This document shows, piece by piece, positions 37,239 through 46,750 of a DNA stretch of 64,000 nt (the stretch's first letter is position 1; the number at the start of each line of letters is the position of its first letter). The translations under genes were made by a program, and so were the position numbers. The notes beneath the pieces are model-generated. The model had not been told where the DNA came from. It saw only the letters and a program-made list of their open reading frames with translations, and searched no databases. This DNA comes from Gordoniibacillus kamchatkensis. Its GTDB lineage: Bacteria > Bacillota > Bacilli > Paenibacillales > NBRC-103111. The DNA lies in NCBI RefSeq assembly GCF_000829455.1, contig NZ_JXAK01000012.1, positions 1-64,000 of the forward strand. Reading direction: 5' to 3'.

Positions 37239-38870
37239 TCAATTTTTGCGCATTCTGGCGATGAAGAAGCCGTCGGAGCCGAACTGGTAAGGCAGGATCG
37301 TCAGCATGCCCGTGAACGGTCGTAAATCATCCGGCAAGATCACGTCGATGTCAGTGTCGAGTGAGAACTCCGGGTGTTCGCTGAGAAAACGCCCGACAGT
37401 GTCTTCGTTTTCCTCGCGCTCGATCGTACACGTGCTGTAGACGAGAATGCCGCCCGGCTTAAGAAGCCCGTGAACCCGCTCCAGAATGTCGCGCTGTATC
37501 GCATTGATGGCGGCAATATCGCCGGGCTCTTTCGCCCATTTCAAATCCGGCTTGCGGCGAATGACGCCGAAGCCGGTGCACGGCGCGTCAAGCAAAATGC
37601 GGTCGAACGACGCCGGCGGGAAGCGGCCGGCAAGCTCCCGCGCGTCCGCCGTCAGCGCGCGAATGCAGCGCAGCCCGAGACGCGCGGCCTGGTCGCCAAT
37701 CAGCTTTTGCTTATGCTCGTGCACGTCGCTTGCCCAAACGACGCCATCGTCCCGCATCTTCTCGGCGATGTGCGTCGTCTTGCCGCCGGGTGCGGCGCAG
37801 CAGTCCAGCACCGTCATGCCGGGCCGGGGATCGAGCAGCTCAGCGACCAGCATCGAGCTCTCGTCCTGAATCGAGAGCTTGCCGGCGGCGAACTGCGGCA
37901 AGCTCGCCACCGAGCCGGCGCCGCGCAGCACGAGCCCCTGCGGGGCGAGCGCGCTCGGCGCGGCGTCCACGCCTTGCTGCTGCAGCTCGCGCAGCAGCTC
38001 CTCGCGCGACCCGCGCAGCGCGTTCGCGCGCACGCTCACGTGCGGCGCCGCATTGTTAGCGGCGCATATCCGTTCGGCCGCCGCGAGGCCGAACCGGTCG
38101 ATCCAGCGGCGGACGAGCCATGCAGGATGCGACTCGCGGAGCGCGAGAGCCTCCGCGGGCGGCAGCCCGTCCGGGACTGCGAGGCTGGCCCGCTCGCGGA
38201 TGACCGAGCGCAGCGTGCCGTTCACCATGCCGGCGATGCCGGCGTGGCCGCGGCGCTTCGCCAGGTTGACCGCCTCGTTCACGACGGCGTGATCCGGCAC
38301 CCGTTCGAGGTAGGCGAGCTGGTAATAGCTGAGCCGCAGCAAATTGCGCACCCAGGGCTCGAGTTTGCCAAGCCCGCCCTTCACAAACTTGGCGAGAAAG
38401 TAGTCGATCGTGTTCAGCCGCTGGATCGTGCCGTACACGAGCTCTGTCGCCAGCGCCGCATCCGGCCGCGCCAGCCCGCTTTTTTGCAGCGTCTGACCCA
38501 GCAGCAGGTTGCTGTACGCGCCCTGCTCCTCAACACGCGTCAGCACGTCGAGCGCCGCCGACCTTGCCGTCGCCTGCGCGCCGCGTCGACCCGCCGCGGA
38601 CTGCGGTGCAGCAGGCACCCGCCGGCGATTGCCGCTTGGCGGGACTCCTGCGGACCGCCCGTGACGGCCACCGATGTGCTGCTCGCCGCCGCGCTTTCCC
38701 TCGGCCGGGAGCCCGCGGCCTCCTCCTTGTTGCGCTCCGGACAACCGCTCGCGCTCGCCCCTTGTCGCTCCCCCATCCGGCCGGCCGCTTGCTCGGTCTT
38801 CCCGTTCTCGCCGCGCAGACATGCCCTCGCCCTTTCCCGCTTGATATGTAGGTTTTCCCTTCTCTGTCAT
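37239..38870 (-). CDS. rsmB: 16S rRNA m5C967 methyltransferase RsmB with long basic N-terminal extension
   Basis: SAM-dependent methyltransferase that modifies C967 of 16S rRNA. The first about 95 of 543 residues are a disordered Arg/Gly/Ala-rich extension (REREDRASGRPDGGATRGERE and similar). A NusB-like RNA-binding domain (ARSAALDVLTRVEEQGAYSN) and the catalytic domain follow. SAM motif LDCCAAPGGKTTHIAE, the catalytic pair DAPCTGFG and YSTCTIEREENED are present. The ATG at 38870 has AGAGGGATGG upstream. A start nearer residue 95 would remove the extension, but I see no better ribosome-binding site there. It is downstream of fmt. Confidence 0.92.
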   Translation of the reverse strand: MTEKGKPTYQAGKGEGMSARREREDRASGRPDGGATRGERERLSGAQQGGGRGLPAEGKRGGEQHIGGRHGRSAGVPPSGNRRRVPAAPQSAAGRRGAQATARSAALDVLTRVEEQGAYSNLLLGQTLQKSGLARPDAALATELVYGTIQRLNTIDYFLAKFVKGGLGKLEPWVRNLLRLSYYQLAYLERVPDHAVVNEAVNLAKRRGHAGIAGMVNGTLRSVIRERASLAVPDGLPPAEALALRESHPAWLVRRWIDRFGLAAAERICAANNAAPHVSVRANALRGSREELLRELQQQGVDAAPSALAPQGLVLRGAGSVASLPQFAAGKLSIQDESSMLVAELLDPRPGMTVLDCCAAPGGKTTHIAEKMRDDGVVWASDVHEHKQKLIGDQAARLGLRCIRALTADARELAGRFPPASFDRILLDAPCTGFGVIRRKPDLKWAKEPGDIAAINAIQRDILERVHGLLKPGGILVYSTCTIEREENEDTVGRFLSEHPEFSLDTDIDVILPDDLRPFTGMLTILPYQFGSDGFFIARMRKN

Positions 38871-39362
38871 GCCATCCCTCTTTTTGTGCTGTCATCGTCT
38901 CAACAGTGCGGCAGCGCAGCATTTCTAGCTTCGTCAATACATCGGCTGTTGCTTGCTTTTCACTGCATTTGATCCATCATATTTCCGGAATATGGCGGAC
39001 TTCAAGCCCGTCAATGGAAATTGTCCAACGGACGCTTCCGCATTTACCGTCAAACCGATATGAGCGCAACGAAAGCCTGGACAAAATCCAACGAAAACGC
39101 CTTTGTCCGGAAAGCGAATTGTGCCCGCTGTACAAAATCCACTCTCCGTTGATGCTCGTATTCCGCCTGCATAAGCATTACATACTGCAGCAGATGCATT
39201 GCTTAGCAGCAACTCACTTACGCGGCGACTACAGCACGCTATGTACAGGATTCCCATTTATGGCCCCTGCAACGCAAACAAGGAAGCCGCGCCGAGGCGC
39301 AGCGGCCCGCTTGCCTCCAGGCAATGCTGCCGTCCGCCTATGCGTGCTTCCCTTGCATCGCA
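38871..39362. other. Intergenic stretch with a doubtful open frame
   Basis: About 490 bases separate fmt and rsmB, unusual for this packed operon. A 107-codon minus-strand open frame (38934-39257) is present without a ribosome-binding site. Its DNA contains near-repeats such as CAACGAAAGCCT / CAACGAAAACGCCT and GACAAAATCC / TACAAAATCC, suggesting a degenerate repeat rather than a gene. No hairpin terminator with T-run was seen. Confidence 0.4.
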
Positions 39363-40319
39363 CTATGTCCCCAAAACCGTCCCCGCCGCCATGCCGCCGC
39401 CGTTGCGGAAATCGGCTGCCGACATCGCCTTTTTGCCTGCCGGCTGCAGCTCCGTCAGCCACAAGCTGCCGCCGCCCGTTTGCACTTCGACGCCGCGCTC
39501 CGTGACGCGCAGCACGGTGCCCGGCGCCGCTCCGCCGGCCGCAGCCGAACCGGCGCCGGCTGCGGCAGGCTTTTCGCTCGCCCACAGCTTCAGCACCTCG
39601 CCGTTCCACAGCGTATAGGCGCCCGGGAACGGATTGAGGCCGCGGATCTGGTTCCAAATCGCGCGCGCGTCCCGGCTCCAGTCGACAAGCTCCTGCTCGC
39701 GCCTAATGTTCGGCGAATAGACGGCATCGGCGTCGTTCTGCGGCACCGCCTGCGCTTCTCCGGCGAGCAAAGCCGGCAGCGTGCGGCGCAGCAGCTCGGC
39801 TCCGGCAACGCTGAGCTTGCCGAACATCGTGCCGGTCGTATCTTCGTCTTCGATCGGCACCTCGACTTTGGCGATCATATCGCCCGTGTCGAGCCCTTCG
39901 GCCATATACATGATCGTTACGCCGGTAACGGCGTCGCCGTTCATGACCGCGTAGTGAATCGGCGCGCCGCCCCGGTATTTCGGCAGCAGCGAGGCGTGGA
40001 TGTTGATGCAGCCGAGACGCGGCGCTTCCAGCACCGCTTTCGGCAATATTTGGCCGTACGCCGCCGTCACGATCAGATCGGGCTGCACATCCCGGATCGC
40101 CTGCACCGTATCGGACTTGCGCAGCTTTTCCGGCTGCCACACCGGAATGCCGCGGCGCAGCGCCTCTTCTTTGACCGGCGGCGGCGTCAGCACGCGCTTG
40201 CGGCCTTTCGGCCGGTCCGGCTGGGTGACGACGGCCGCCACCTCGTGCCCTTCCTCAAGCAGAACGCGCAGCGAAGGGACGGCGAACTCCGGCGTCCCCA
40301 TGAAAACGATTTTGCTCAC
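39363..40319 (-). CDS. fmt: Methionyl-tRNA formyltransferase
   Basis: Formylates initiator Met-tRNA using 10-formyl-THF. The 318-residue protein has IVFMGTPEFAVPSL at the start, NIHASLLPKYRGGAPIHYAVMNGD with the catalytic Asn/His region, and ITVMYMAEGLDTGDM-like substrate loop. A C-terminal OB domain follows with a Gly/Ala insert around 255-275. The start is GTG and overlaps the def stop (GTGA). Confidence 0.95.
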   Translation of the reverse strand: MSKIVFMGTPEFAVPSLRVLLEEGHEVAAVVTQPDRPKGRKRVLTPPPVKEEALRRGIPVWQPEKLRKSDTVQAIRDVQPDLIVTAAYGQILPKAVLEAPRLGCINIHASLLPKYRGGAPIHYAVMNGDAVTGVTIMYMAEGLDTGDMIAKVEVPIEDEDTTGTMFGKLSVAGAELLRRTLPALLAGEAQAVPQNDADAVYSPNIRREQELVDWSRDARAIWNQIRGLNPFPGAYTLWNGEVLKLWASEKPAAAGAGSAAAGGAAPGTVLRVTERGVEVQTGGGSLWLTELQPAGKKAMSAADFRNGGGMAAGTVLGT

Positions 40320-40807
40320 TCGGCCTTCACGCTGCTTCCGCCTTCATCCGTCCGGTACACGGACTTGGCAATATCGGTGAACAGGACGCCGTTCAAGTGG
40401 TCTACCTCGTGCATGATGCAGCGCGCCAGCAGCTCCGTCCCTTTAATGACCACTTCTTTGCCGCTTCTGTCCTGCCCTTTGACGGTAACGTGCAGCGGAC
40501 GGAGCACCTCGCCTTGCAAATTCGGGATGCTGAGGCACCCTTCCGTTCCGAGCTGCTCGCCGCTGGTCGCCACGATTTGCGGATTGACGAGCTCGATGAG
40601 CCCGCCATGCTCCTCGCCGCAATCCATGACGATAACTCTTTTCAAAATGCCGACCTGCGGCGCGGCCAGACCGACCCCCTCCGCGTCGTACATCGTCTCG
40701 GCCATATCGTCGAGCAGTTTATGAAGATTGGCGTTAAAATTCCGCACCGGAACCGCTTTTTCGCGCAGCACCGGATCCGGGTCTTTCACGATCATCCGAA
40801 TCGCCAT
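40316..40807 (-). CDS. def: Peptide deformylase
   Basis: Removes the formyl group from nascent proteins. The 163-residue type I enzyme has motif 1 GVGLAAPQVG, motif 2 EGCLSIP with the metal-binding cysteine, and motif 3 HEVDHLNG. It lies in the usual priA-def-fmt-rsmB order; the C-terminus is a short charged tail. Confidence 0.96.
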   Translation of the reverse strand: MAIRMIVKDPDPVLREKAVPVRNFNANLHKLLDDMAETMYDAEGVGLAAPQVGILKRVIVMDCGEEHGGLIELVNPQIVATSGEQLGTEGCLSIPNLQGEVLRPLHVTVKGQDRSGKEVVIKGTELLARCIMHEVDHLNGVLFTDIAKSVYRTDEGGSSVKAE

Positions 40808-40852
40808 ATGGCGAACACCTGCCTTAACCTATGATGGAATCGCCGCCGATAG

Positions 40853-43360
40853 CTACATCAGCAGCTGCGGGTCGACATCGACACTGATTTGCAGCTTTTC
40901 CTTGGCGACGTGTTCCGCGAACGCGTCGACCGCCTGCCGGACAATGCGGCTCGCCGCACTGTCTCCCCGATATTTTACCATGCAGCGGAACCGATATCTA
41001 TCTTTGATCCGCGCGATCGGGGACGCTACCGGTCCGAGCACTTCAAAAGCGGCGCCGCCTTCCCCGCGATTCCGCGCTTCGGCCGCCAGCTCTTTCAGCT
41101 TGAGCGCCAGCGCCTCGGACAGCCTGAGCAGCTTCGGCACTTCCTCGTGCGAGAGCGTGATGTTAATGAGCCGCGAATAGGGCGGATAGCCGTTCGCCCG
41201 GCGATGCTCCAGTTCCGTGGCGAGGAACGCCTCGTAATCGTGGCCTGCGGCGGCGGCGATGCTGTAATGCTCGGGCGTGTACGTCTGCACGATCACTTCG
41301 CCCGGCAGCACATGCCGCCCGGCCCGGCCGGCGACTTGCGTAAGCAGCTGGAACGTCCGTTCCGCAGAGCGAAAATCGGGCAAATTGAGCACCGTATCGG
41401 CTGCGATCACCCCAACCAGCGTCACGTCGGGGAAATCGAGCCCTTTCGCCACCATCTGCGTGCCGAGCAGCACGTCGGCCTGCTTATTGCCGAACATCGT
41501 CAGCCATTTTTCGTGCGCGCCTTTTTCCGTTGTCGTATCGACGTCCATGCGGATGACGCGAATGCCGGGAAACAGCTTGACGAGCTCCTCCTCGACGCGC
41601 TGCGTGCCGGTGCCGAAATGGCGGATATGCTCGCTTCCGCAGTCCGGGCATGCCGTCCGCTCCCGCTCGGCGTAGCCGCAGTAATGGCAGCGCAGCGTGC
41701 GCGAGCTTTGATGGTACGTCAGCGCGATGTCGCAATGTGGGCAGCCGGATACGTAGCCGCACGTGCGGCACATGACGAACGTCGCATAGCCGCGCCTGTT
41801 GAGCAGCAGCACGATCTGCTCTTTCTTGTGTAACCGTTCCGCAATCGCTTTATGCAGCGGTACGCTGAACATCGAGCGGTTGCCGCCCTTCAGCTCGGCC
41901 CGCATATCGACGACACGCACCGGCGGCAGCGGCCGGCCGAGGGCTCGCGTCCGCATTTCGAGCAGCTTGAAGCGCGAACCGCCGTCCGGGAGCGCGGCGA
42001 ACACGCTTTCCAGCGACGGCGTCGCCGAGCCGAGCACAACCGCCGCTCCCGCTTCCCCGGCGCGCCGGATGGCGACGTCGCGGGCGTGATATTTCGGGCT
42101 TTCTTCCTGCTTGTACGAAGACTCATGCTCTTCATCGATAATTATAAGTCCAAGCTTCGTGAACGGGGCAAAAACGGCCGAACGGGCGCCGATAACTACG
42201 CGCACCTCGCGCCTTGCGATGCGCCGCCATTCGTCGTACCGTTCGCCGTGCGACAAGCGGCTGTGAAGCACGGCGACATCGTCGCCGAAGCGGCCTTTGA
42301 AGCGCTCGACCATTTGCGGCGTCAGCGATATTTCCGGTACGAGCACGATCGCTTCCTTGTCTAGTTCGAGGCAGCGCTTGATCGTCTGCAAATATACTTC
42401 GGTTTTGCCGCTGCCGGTTACCCCTTGCAGCAAAAACACCTCGTGACGGCCGGCGTCCAGCGCTCCGCTAATGGTATCATATACCGCCTGCTGCTCGGCG
42501 GTGAGCGGCAGCGGCGCCGTGCGCTTGTAGCTGCGATTCGCGTAAGGATCGCGCTGCACTTCGACTTCGCGCAGTTCGATCCAGCCTTTGCCGGCTGCGC
42601 TTTTTACAACCGATGGCGTAATGTCAAGCCGCTGCGTCAGCTCGCTCAGCCGGATCGGCTCGAGCCCGTTTTCCAGCAGGAACGCCAGCACGTCCTTCTG
42701 CTTTTGCGCCCGGGCCGGCACGGCGTCCATAGCGGCGCGCAGCTCCGCTTCGGGCAGGAGCGGGAATACGGTCAGCGCCGTTTTCACCGCCATTCGGTCC
42801 TGCACCCGCTGCACTTCTTCCAGCACGCCTTCGTCCAGCATCGATTTCAGCTGCGGCGCGCTGCCGGGAAACTTTTCAAGCAGCGCTTCGGCCGTAGCGC
42901 CGCCTTTGCGGCGCAGCCACTCGGCCAGCTCCAGCCGCAGCGGGTCGGGCACGAGCGTCTCCTGCTCCTGCTTCGCCTGCCGCTGCGCCCAGACGTCTTC
43001 GCGCAGGACGACGACGCGGTCGTATTTCGCTTTCAGCGCAGCCGGTACCATGACCTGCAGCGCAGCGGTGGCAGGGCACAAATATTTCGCGCTCATCCAG
43101 GCGGCAAGCCGCACCAGCTCAGGCGTGAGCGGCGGCGTGAGGTCGAGGACGCGGCGCAACGCCCGCATCTTGCCGGGATCGAGCCCTTCCGGCGGCTGTT
43201 CCGCGAGCCCGACCACAAACCCGTGCAGCACGCGCGGACCGAACGGCACCTCGACGCGCGATCCGATCTCGACGCAGTCCGCCAGCTCCGGCGGCACGTC
43301 GTAATCGAACGGACGGTCCGTCGGCCGCGCTGGAATGTCGACGATCACTTTCGCATACAT
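40853..43360 (-). CDS. priA: Primosomal protein N', helicase PriA
   Basis: Restarts stalled replication forks. The 835-residue protein has the N-terminal DNA-binding domain (FDYDVPPELADCVEIGSRVEVPFG), Walker A GVTGSGKT at 313-320 and DEEH in IIIDEEHESSYKQ. The cysteine-rich zinc region (CRTCGYVSGCPHCD, CHYCGY, CPDCGSEH) and helicase motif LLTQVAGRAGR complete it. Its ATG shares a base with the coaBC stop (TGATG). Confidence 0.96.
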   Translation of the reverse strand: MYAKVIVDIPARPTDRPFDYDVPPELADCVEIGSRVEVPFGPRVLHGFVVGLAEQPPEGLDPGKMRALRRVLDLTPPLTPELVRLAAWMSAKYLCPATAALQVMVPAALKAKYDRVVVLREDVWAQRQAKQEQETLVPDPLRLELAEWLRRKGGATAEALLEKFPGSAPQLKSMLDEGVLEEVQRVQDRMAVKTALTVFPLLPEAELRAAMDAVPARAQKQKDVLAFLLENGLEPIRLSELTQRLDITPSVVKSAAGKGWIELREVEVQRDPYANRSYKRTAPLPLTAEQQAVYDTISGALDAGRHEVFLLQGVTGSGKTEVYLQTIKRCLELDKEAIVLVPEISLTPQMVERFKGRFGDDVAVLHSRLSHGERYDEWRRIARREVRVVIGARSAVFAPFTKLGLIIIDEEHESSYKQEESPKYHARDVAIRRAGEAGAAVVLGSATPSLESVFAALPDGGSRFKLLEMRTRALGRPLPPVRVVDMRAELKGGNRSMFSVPLHKAIAERLHKKEQIVLLLNRRGYATFVMCRTCGYVSGCPHCDIALTYHQSSRTLRCHYCGYAERERTACPDCGSEHIRHFGTGTQRVEEELVKLFPGIRVIRMDVDTTTEKGAHEKWLTMFGNKQADVLLGTQMVAKGLDFPDVTLVGVIAADTVLNLPDFRSAERTFQLLTQVAGRAGRHVLPGEVIVQTYTPEHYSIAAAAGHDYEAFLATELEHRRANGYPPYSRLINITLSHEEVPKLLRLSEALALKLKELAAEARNRGEGGAAFEVLGPVASPIARIKDRYRFRCMVKYRGDSAASRIVRQAVDAFAEHVAKEKLQISVDVDPQLLM

Positions 43361-44601
43361 CAGTCTCTCTCCGCCCCTGCGCCGCTTCGGCCCGCCCGGC
43401 CGCCCTCCGGCAGCCGCCCGGCGGCAAGCCGCAGCACGTGCTCCGCCACTTCGCTTTTATGAAGCAGGGGCAGCGCCGCCACGAGGCCGTTCTTATCGAA
43501 ATGCGCACCTCGTTCGTCTCCGTGCCGAGCCCGAACCGGGCTTCGAGACGTCGTTGGCGACGACGAGGTCGCATTTTTGCGCTGCAGCTTGTCTTGGGCG
43601 TGTTCGTCCAAACGCTCCGTCTCCGCCGCAAACCCGACCAGCACCTGATGCGTCTTGCGCTCGCCGAGCGTCTGCAAAATGTCCGGATTGCGCACGAGCT
43701 CCAGCGTGAGCGATTCGCCCGTCTTTTTGATTTTTTGCTCCGCTTGCACCGCCGGGCGGTAGTCGGCGACAGCAGCCGCCTTGATCACGATGTCGCTTTG
43801 CTCATATTCCGCCAGCACCGCCTCCAGCATGTCCAGCGCGGAACCGACGTGCACGACGCGGACACCGCCCGGAAGCGGGCCGCCCACGCGTCCGGCTACC
43901 AGCGTAACGTTCGCGCCCATGCGCTGCGCGGCTTCGGCGATGGCAAAGCCCATCCTCCCCGAGGAGTCGTTGGTCAAAAACCGGACCGGATCGATGCGTT
44001 CGACAGTGCCCCCGGCGGTGACAAGAACGTTCAGGCCGGCTAGCGTCCGCGAAGCGGCGGCATAGGCTTCCAGGTAAGCCATGATCGCCTCCGGCTCCTC
44101 CAGCCGCCCGCGGCCGACGTAACCGCACGCCAGCTGCCCGACGCCGGGCTCGATGAAGCGCACGCCCCGGTTCCGCAGCGTTGCCATGTTTTGCTGGGTA
44201 GCTGCATTCTCATACATATGTACGTTCATGGCCGGCGCGACGAAGATCGGCGCGGTCGTCGCCAGCAGCGTCGTGCTCAGCATATCGTCGCCGAGTCCGA
44301 GCGCCAGCTTGCCGATCAAATTCGCCGTCGCCGGAGCGATCACGAACAGATCGGCGTGATCCGCGAGGTCGATGTGAGCGACGACCGAGGCGTCTTTTTC
44401 CGCGAACGTATCGACGTGCACCGGGTTTCGCGACAGTGTCTGGAACGTAAGCGGCGCAACGAACTGCGTGGCCGACTTCGTCATAATGACCCGCACATCC
44501 GCCCCCGCCTGCGTCAGCTTGCTGCACAGCGCCGCCGCCTTATAAGCGGCGATGCCGCCGCAAACGCCGAGCACGATCCGTTTTCCCTGCAAGTACGACA
44601 T
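43360..44601 (-). CDS. coaBC: Phosphopantothenoylcysteine synthetase/decarboxylase, three one-base deletions
   Basis: Bifunctional coenzyme A enzyme. The CoaC half has [11 protein letters not shown], the catalytic His in the Asp/His-rich region and [11 protein letters not shown]. The CoaB half has [27 protein letters not shown] and [10 protein letters not shown]. Between plus 43499 and 43574 three separate single-base deletions (about 43573, 43527 and 43500) scramble the expected [11 protein letters not shown] and [18 protein letters not shown]. Because there are three, the original frame returns and the gene still ends normally. The corrected length is 414 residues. I chose the ATG at 44601 with AAAGGGGAG upstream. 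Confidence 0.93.
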   Translation of the reverse strand: MSYLQGKRIVLGVCGGIAAYKAAALCSKLTQAGADVRVIMTKSATQFVAPLTFQTLSRNPVHVDTFAEKDASVVAHIDLADHADLFVIAPATANLIGKLALGLGDDMLSTTLLATTAPIFVAPAMNVHMYENAATQQNMATLRNRGVRFIEPGVGQLACGYVGRGRLEEPEAIMAYLEAYAAASRTLAGLNVLVTAGGTVERIDPVRFLTNDSSGRMGFAIAEAAQRMGANVTLVAGRVGGPLPGGVRVVHVGSALDMLEAVLAEYEQSDIVIKAAAVADYRPAVQAEQKIKKTGESLTLELVRNPDILQTLGERKTHQVLVGFAAETERLDEHAQDKLQRKNATSSSPTTSRSPVRARHGDERGAHFDKNGLVAALPLLHKSEVAEHVLRLAAGRLPEGGRAGRSGAGAERD

Positions 44602-44682
44602 CGTATATCTCCCCTTTCTTTTATCGGCCTGCTCAGTCCGGGCGAAATGCCGAATAGAAAAAAATAACAACCGCTAGGGTTG

Positions 44683-44910
44683 TTACTCGTCTTGCTTGCC
44701 GCTATCGCTCGCCGGTTCCAGCTTCTCGTACGAAATAAGATCCCCGTACATTTCTTCGAGCGCGACGCCTACCTGCTTATGCGATTTGATTTGCTTCAGC
44801 TCCGTCTTGGCACCGTCGCGCAGCGATCTGGCGCGCTTGGCCGCAGCGACGACGAGCGAATACTTGCTGTCCACTTTCTCCAGCAATTTATCGATGGAAG
44901 GATAGAGCAT
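44683..44910 (-). CDS. rpoZ: RNA polymerase omega subunit
   Basis: Helps assemble RNA polymerase by binding beta-prime. The 75-residue protein begins [28 protein letters not shown] and contains [16 protein letters not shown], typical of Firmicute omega. It follows gmk by four bases, and coaBC comes next. Confidence 0.95.
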   Translation of the reverse strand: MLYPSIDKLLEKVDSKYSLVVAAAKRARSLRDGAKTELKQIKSHKQVGVALEEMYGDLISYEKLEPASDSGKQDE

Positions 44911-44914
44911 GTTG

Positions 44915-45556
44915 TCAGTTCACCTCGGCAATCCAGTCGGATATGTTCGGAAACAGCCGTTCCCGGCGGCAATGCTCGGCCGTAATGATCGCCCTGATTT
45001 TGTCGCAGGCGCTCTCCACCCGGTCGTTCACTACCGCATAATTATAATGCTCAAGCAGCTTGATTTCGTCCCGGGCGACGGAAAGGCGGCTCTTGATGAG
45101 CTCTTCGGAATCGGTGCCGCGCGTCACGAGCCGTTTTTGCAGCTCGCTTAGGCTCGGCGGCATCAGAAAGATGAAAATGCCTTCCGGGAATTTTTGCTTG
45201 ACCTTGAGCGCGCCCTGCACCTCGATTTCGAGGATGACGTCCTTCCCGGACTCCAACGTCTCTTCGACGAACTTGCGCGGAGTGCCGTAAAAGTTGCCGA
45301 CGTATTCGGCCCATTCCAGCATCTCTTCGTTATCGATCAACTGCTGGAACTGCTCGCGAGTCTTGAAAAAATAGTTTACACCCTCCGTCTCCCCGGCGCG
45401 GGGCGAGCGGGTCGTAGCGGAAACGGAATATACAAGCTCCGGCGCCGTTTGCCGCAGCATCGAGCAGACAGTCCCTTTGCCGACCCCGGAAGGGCCGGAA
45501 ATGACGACCAGAATGCCTTTGGTGCGAACGCCGGCAGCGACTTTATTACTCGTCAT
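44915..45556 (-). CDS. gmk: Guanylate kinase
   Basis: Converts GMP to GDP. The 213-residue protein has the P-loop [45 protein letters not shown] and [12 protein letters not shown] chose the ATG at 45556 with AAGGA about eight bases upstream; an ATG two codons earlier is possible. It overlaps the end of remA. Confidence 0.95.
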   Translation of the reverse strand: MTSNKVAAGVRTKGILVVISGPSGVGKGTVCSMLRQTAPELVYSVSATTRSPRAGETEGVNYFFKTREQFQQLIDNEEMLEWAEYVGNFYGTPRKFVEETLESGKDVILEIEVQGALKVKQKFPEGIFIFLMPPSLSELQKRLVTRGTDSEELIKSRLSVARDEIKLLEHYNYAVVNDRVESACDKIRAIITAEHCRRERLFPNISDWIAEVN

Positions 45557-45806
45557 GATCATCGTCCTTGCTCGAGAGTCGATGCGCCACGGTTTCCGGC
45601 TGTACGGCCGAGAGGATGACGTGGTCGCTATCCGTAATGATTACGGCCCGGGTTCTGCGCCCGTAGGTGGCGTCGATCAGCATGTGCCGGTCCCGCGCTT
45701 CCTGAATGATCCGTTTGATCGGGGCCGATTCCGGACTCACGATGGAAATGATGCGGTTGGCCGACACGATGTTGCCAAAACCAATGTTAATGAGTTTAAT
45801 TGCCAC
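45546..45806 (-). CDS. remA: Extracellular matrix regulator RemA
   Basis: DNA-binding regulator of biofilm matrix and osmoprotection genes in B. subtilis. The 86-residue protein is very well conserved: [26 protein letters not shown], then [29 protein letters not shown]. The start is GTG at 45806 with GAGGAGGAG upstream. It sits between yicC and gmk, as in B. subtilis. Confidence 0.95.
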   Translation of the reverse strand: MAIKLINIGFGNIVSANRIISIVSPESAPIKRIIQEARDRHMLIDATYGRRTRAVIITDSDHVILSAVQPETVAHRLSSKDDDHDE

Positions 45807-45837
45807 CTGAAAGCTCCTCCTCATGAAACCAGTCAAG

Positions 45838-46719
45838 TTATTCGATGTTTTGCACTTGTTCCCGCATTTTCTCGAGCTCGGCCTTCATCTCAATGACGCA
45901 TGCGGTAATGTCCGTATGCGCCGATTTGGAGCCGATCGTGTTCACTTCACGGTTCATTTCCTGAATGAGAAAATCGAGCTTTCTGCCGACGGCTTCAGCC
46001 GATTGCAGCAGCTTGCGGAACTGGCGAATGTGGCTGTCGAGCCGGGTCAGCTCTTCGTCCACGTTGGACCGGTCGGCCATAAGGGCGATTTCTCCGGCCA
46101 TACGCTGTTCGTCGATGCCTGTCTCGCCCCGCAGCAGCTCGCGGATGCGTTCCTTCAGCTTGGCGGCGTAACTGTGCACCGCTTCCGGCGCAAGCTTCGC
46201 CACCTTTTGCCGCTCGGCTTCCAAGGCGTCGAGCCGGGACGACAGATCCGCGCACAAATGAATGCCCTCATCTTCCCGCATGCGCGTCAAAGCGGCAAGC
46301 GCCGACCCAAGCACGTCGACCAGCACCTGCCTCGTTTCCTCGTCGCCGGCCGCGCTGTTTCGCAGCCGGACGACGTCGGGCAATTGAAGCAGATGCTGCA
46401 GCGTCAGCTCGTCCTGGAGCCCCAGCTTGCCGCGAAGCTCGCGGGCGGCGCCGGCATATGCGTGCACGAGCGGCCAGTCGATATCGACGCCGCTTTCGCC
46501 TTCGGCGCTTCGCTCCACCGTGACAAACACGTCGAAACGGCCGCGCCGGGCGGCTTGCTGAACCGTTTTGCGCAGTGGCTCCTCCAAGCTTTGCAGCTCG
46601 CGAGGCAGCCGCACGACCGTCTCCAGGAAGCGGTGATTCACCGATTTGACGTCGATCAGAACGATGGTACCCGGAAGCTCCCCTTGCGCTTGTCCGTACC
46701 CGGTCATGCTCCGAATCAT
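45838..46719 (-). CDS. yicC: YicC/YloC-family endoribonuclease
   Basis: Members of this family are endoribonucleases involved in RNA turnover. The 293-residue protein begins [14 protein letters not shown], with [18 protein letters not shown]. It ends with the conserved [45 protein letters not shown] region. It is 31 bases before remA. Confidence 0.94.
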   Translation of the reverse strand: MIRSMTGYGQAQGELPGTIVLIDVKSVNHRFLETVVRLPRELQSLEEPLRKTVQQAARRGRFDVFVTVERSAEGESGVDIDWPLVHAYAGAARELRGKLGLQDELTLQHLLQLPDVVRLRNSAAGDEETRQVLVDVLGSALAALTRMREDEGIHLCADLSSRLDALEAERQKVAKLAPEAVHSYAAKLKERIRELLRGETGIDEQRMAGEIALMADRSNVDEELTRLDSHIRQFRKLLQSAEAVGRKLDFLIQEMNREVNTIGSKSAHTDITACVIEMKAELEKMREQVQNIE

Positions 46720-46750
46720 GTGAGCTTCACATCCATTTACCTATTGTAAT

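Noticed and set aside
39324-40724. A 466-codon plus-strand open frame opposite fmt and def
   Set aside because: It spans two conserved genes and their overlap, so it is a shadow.
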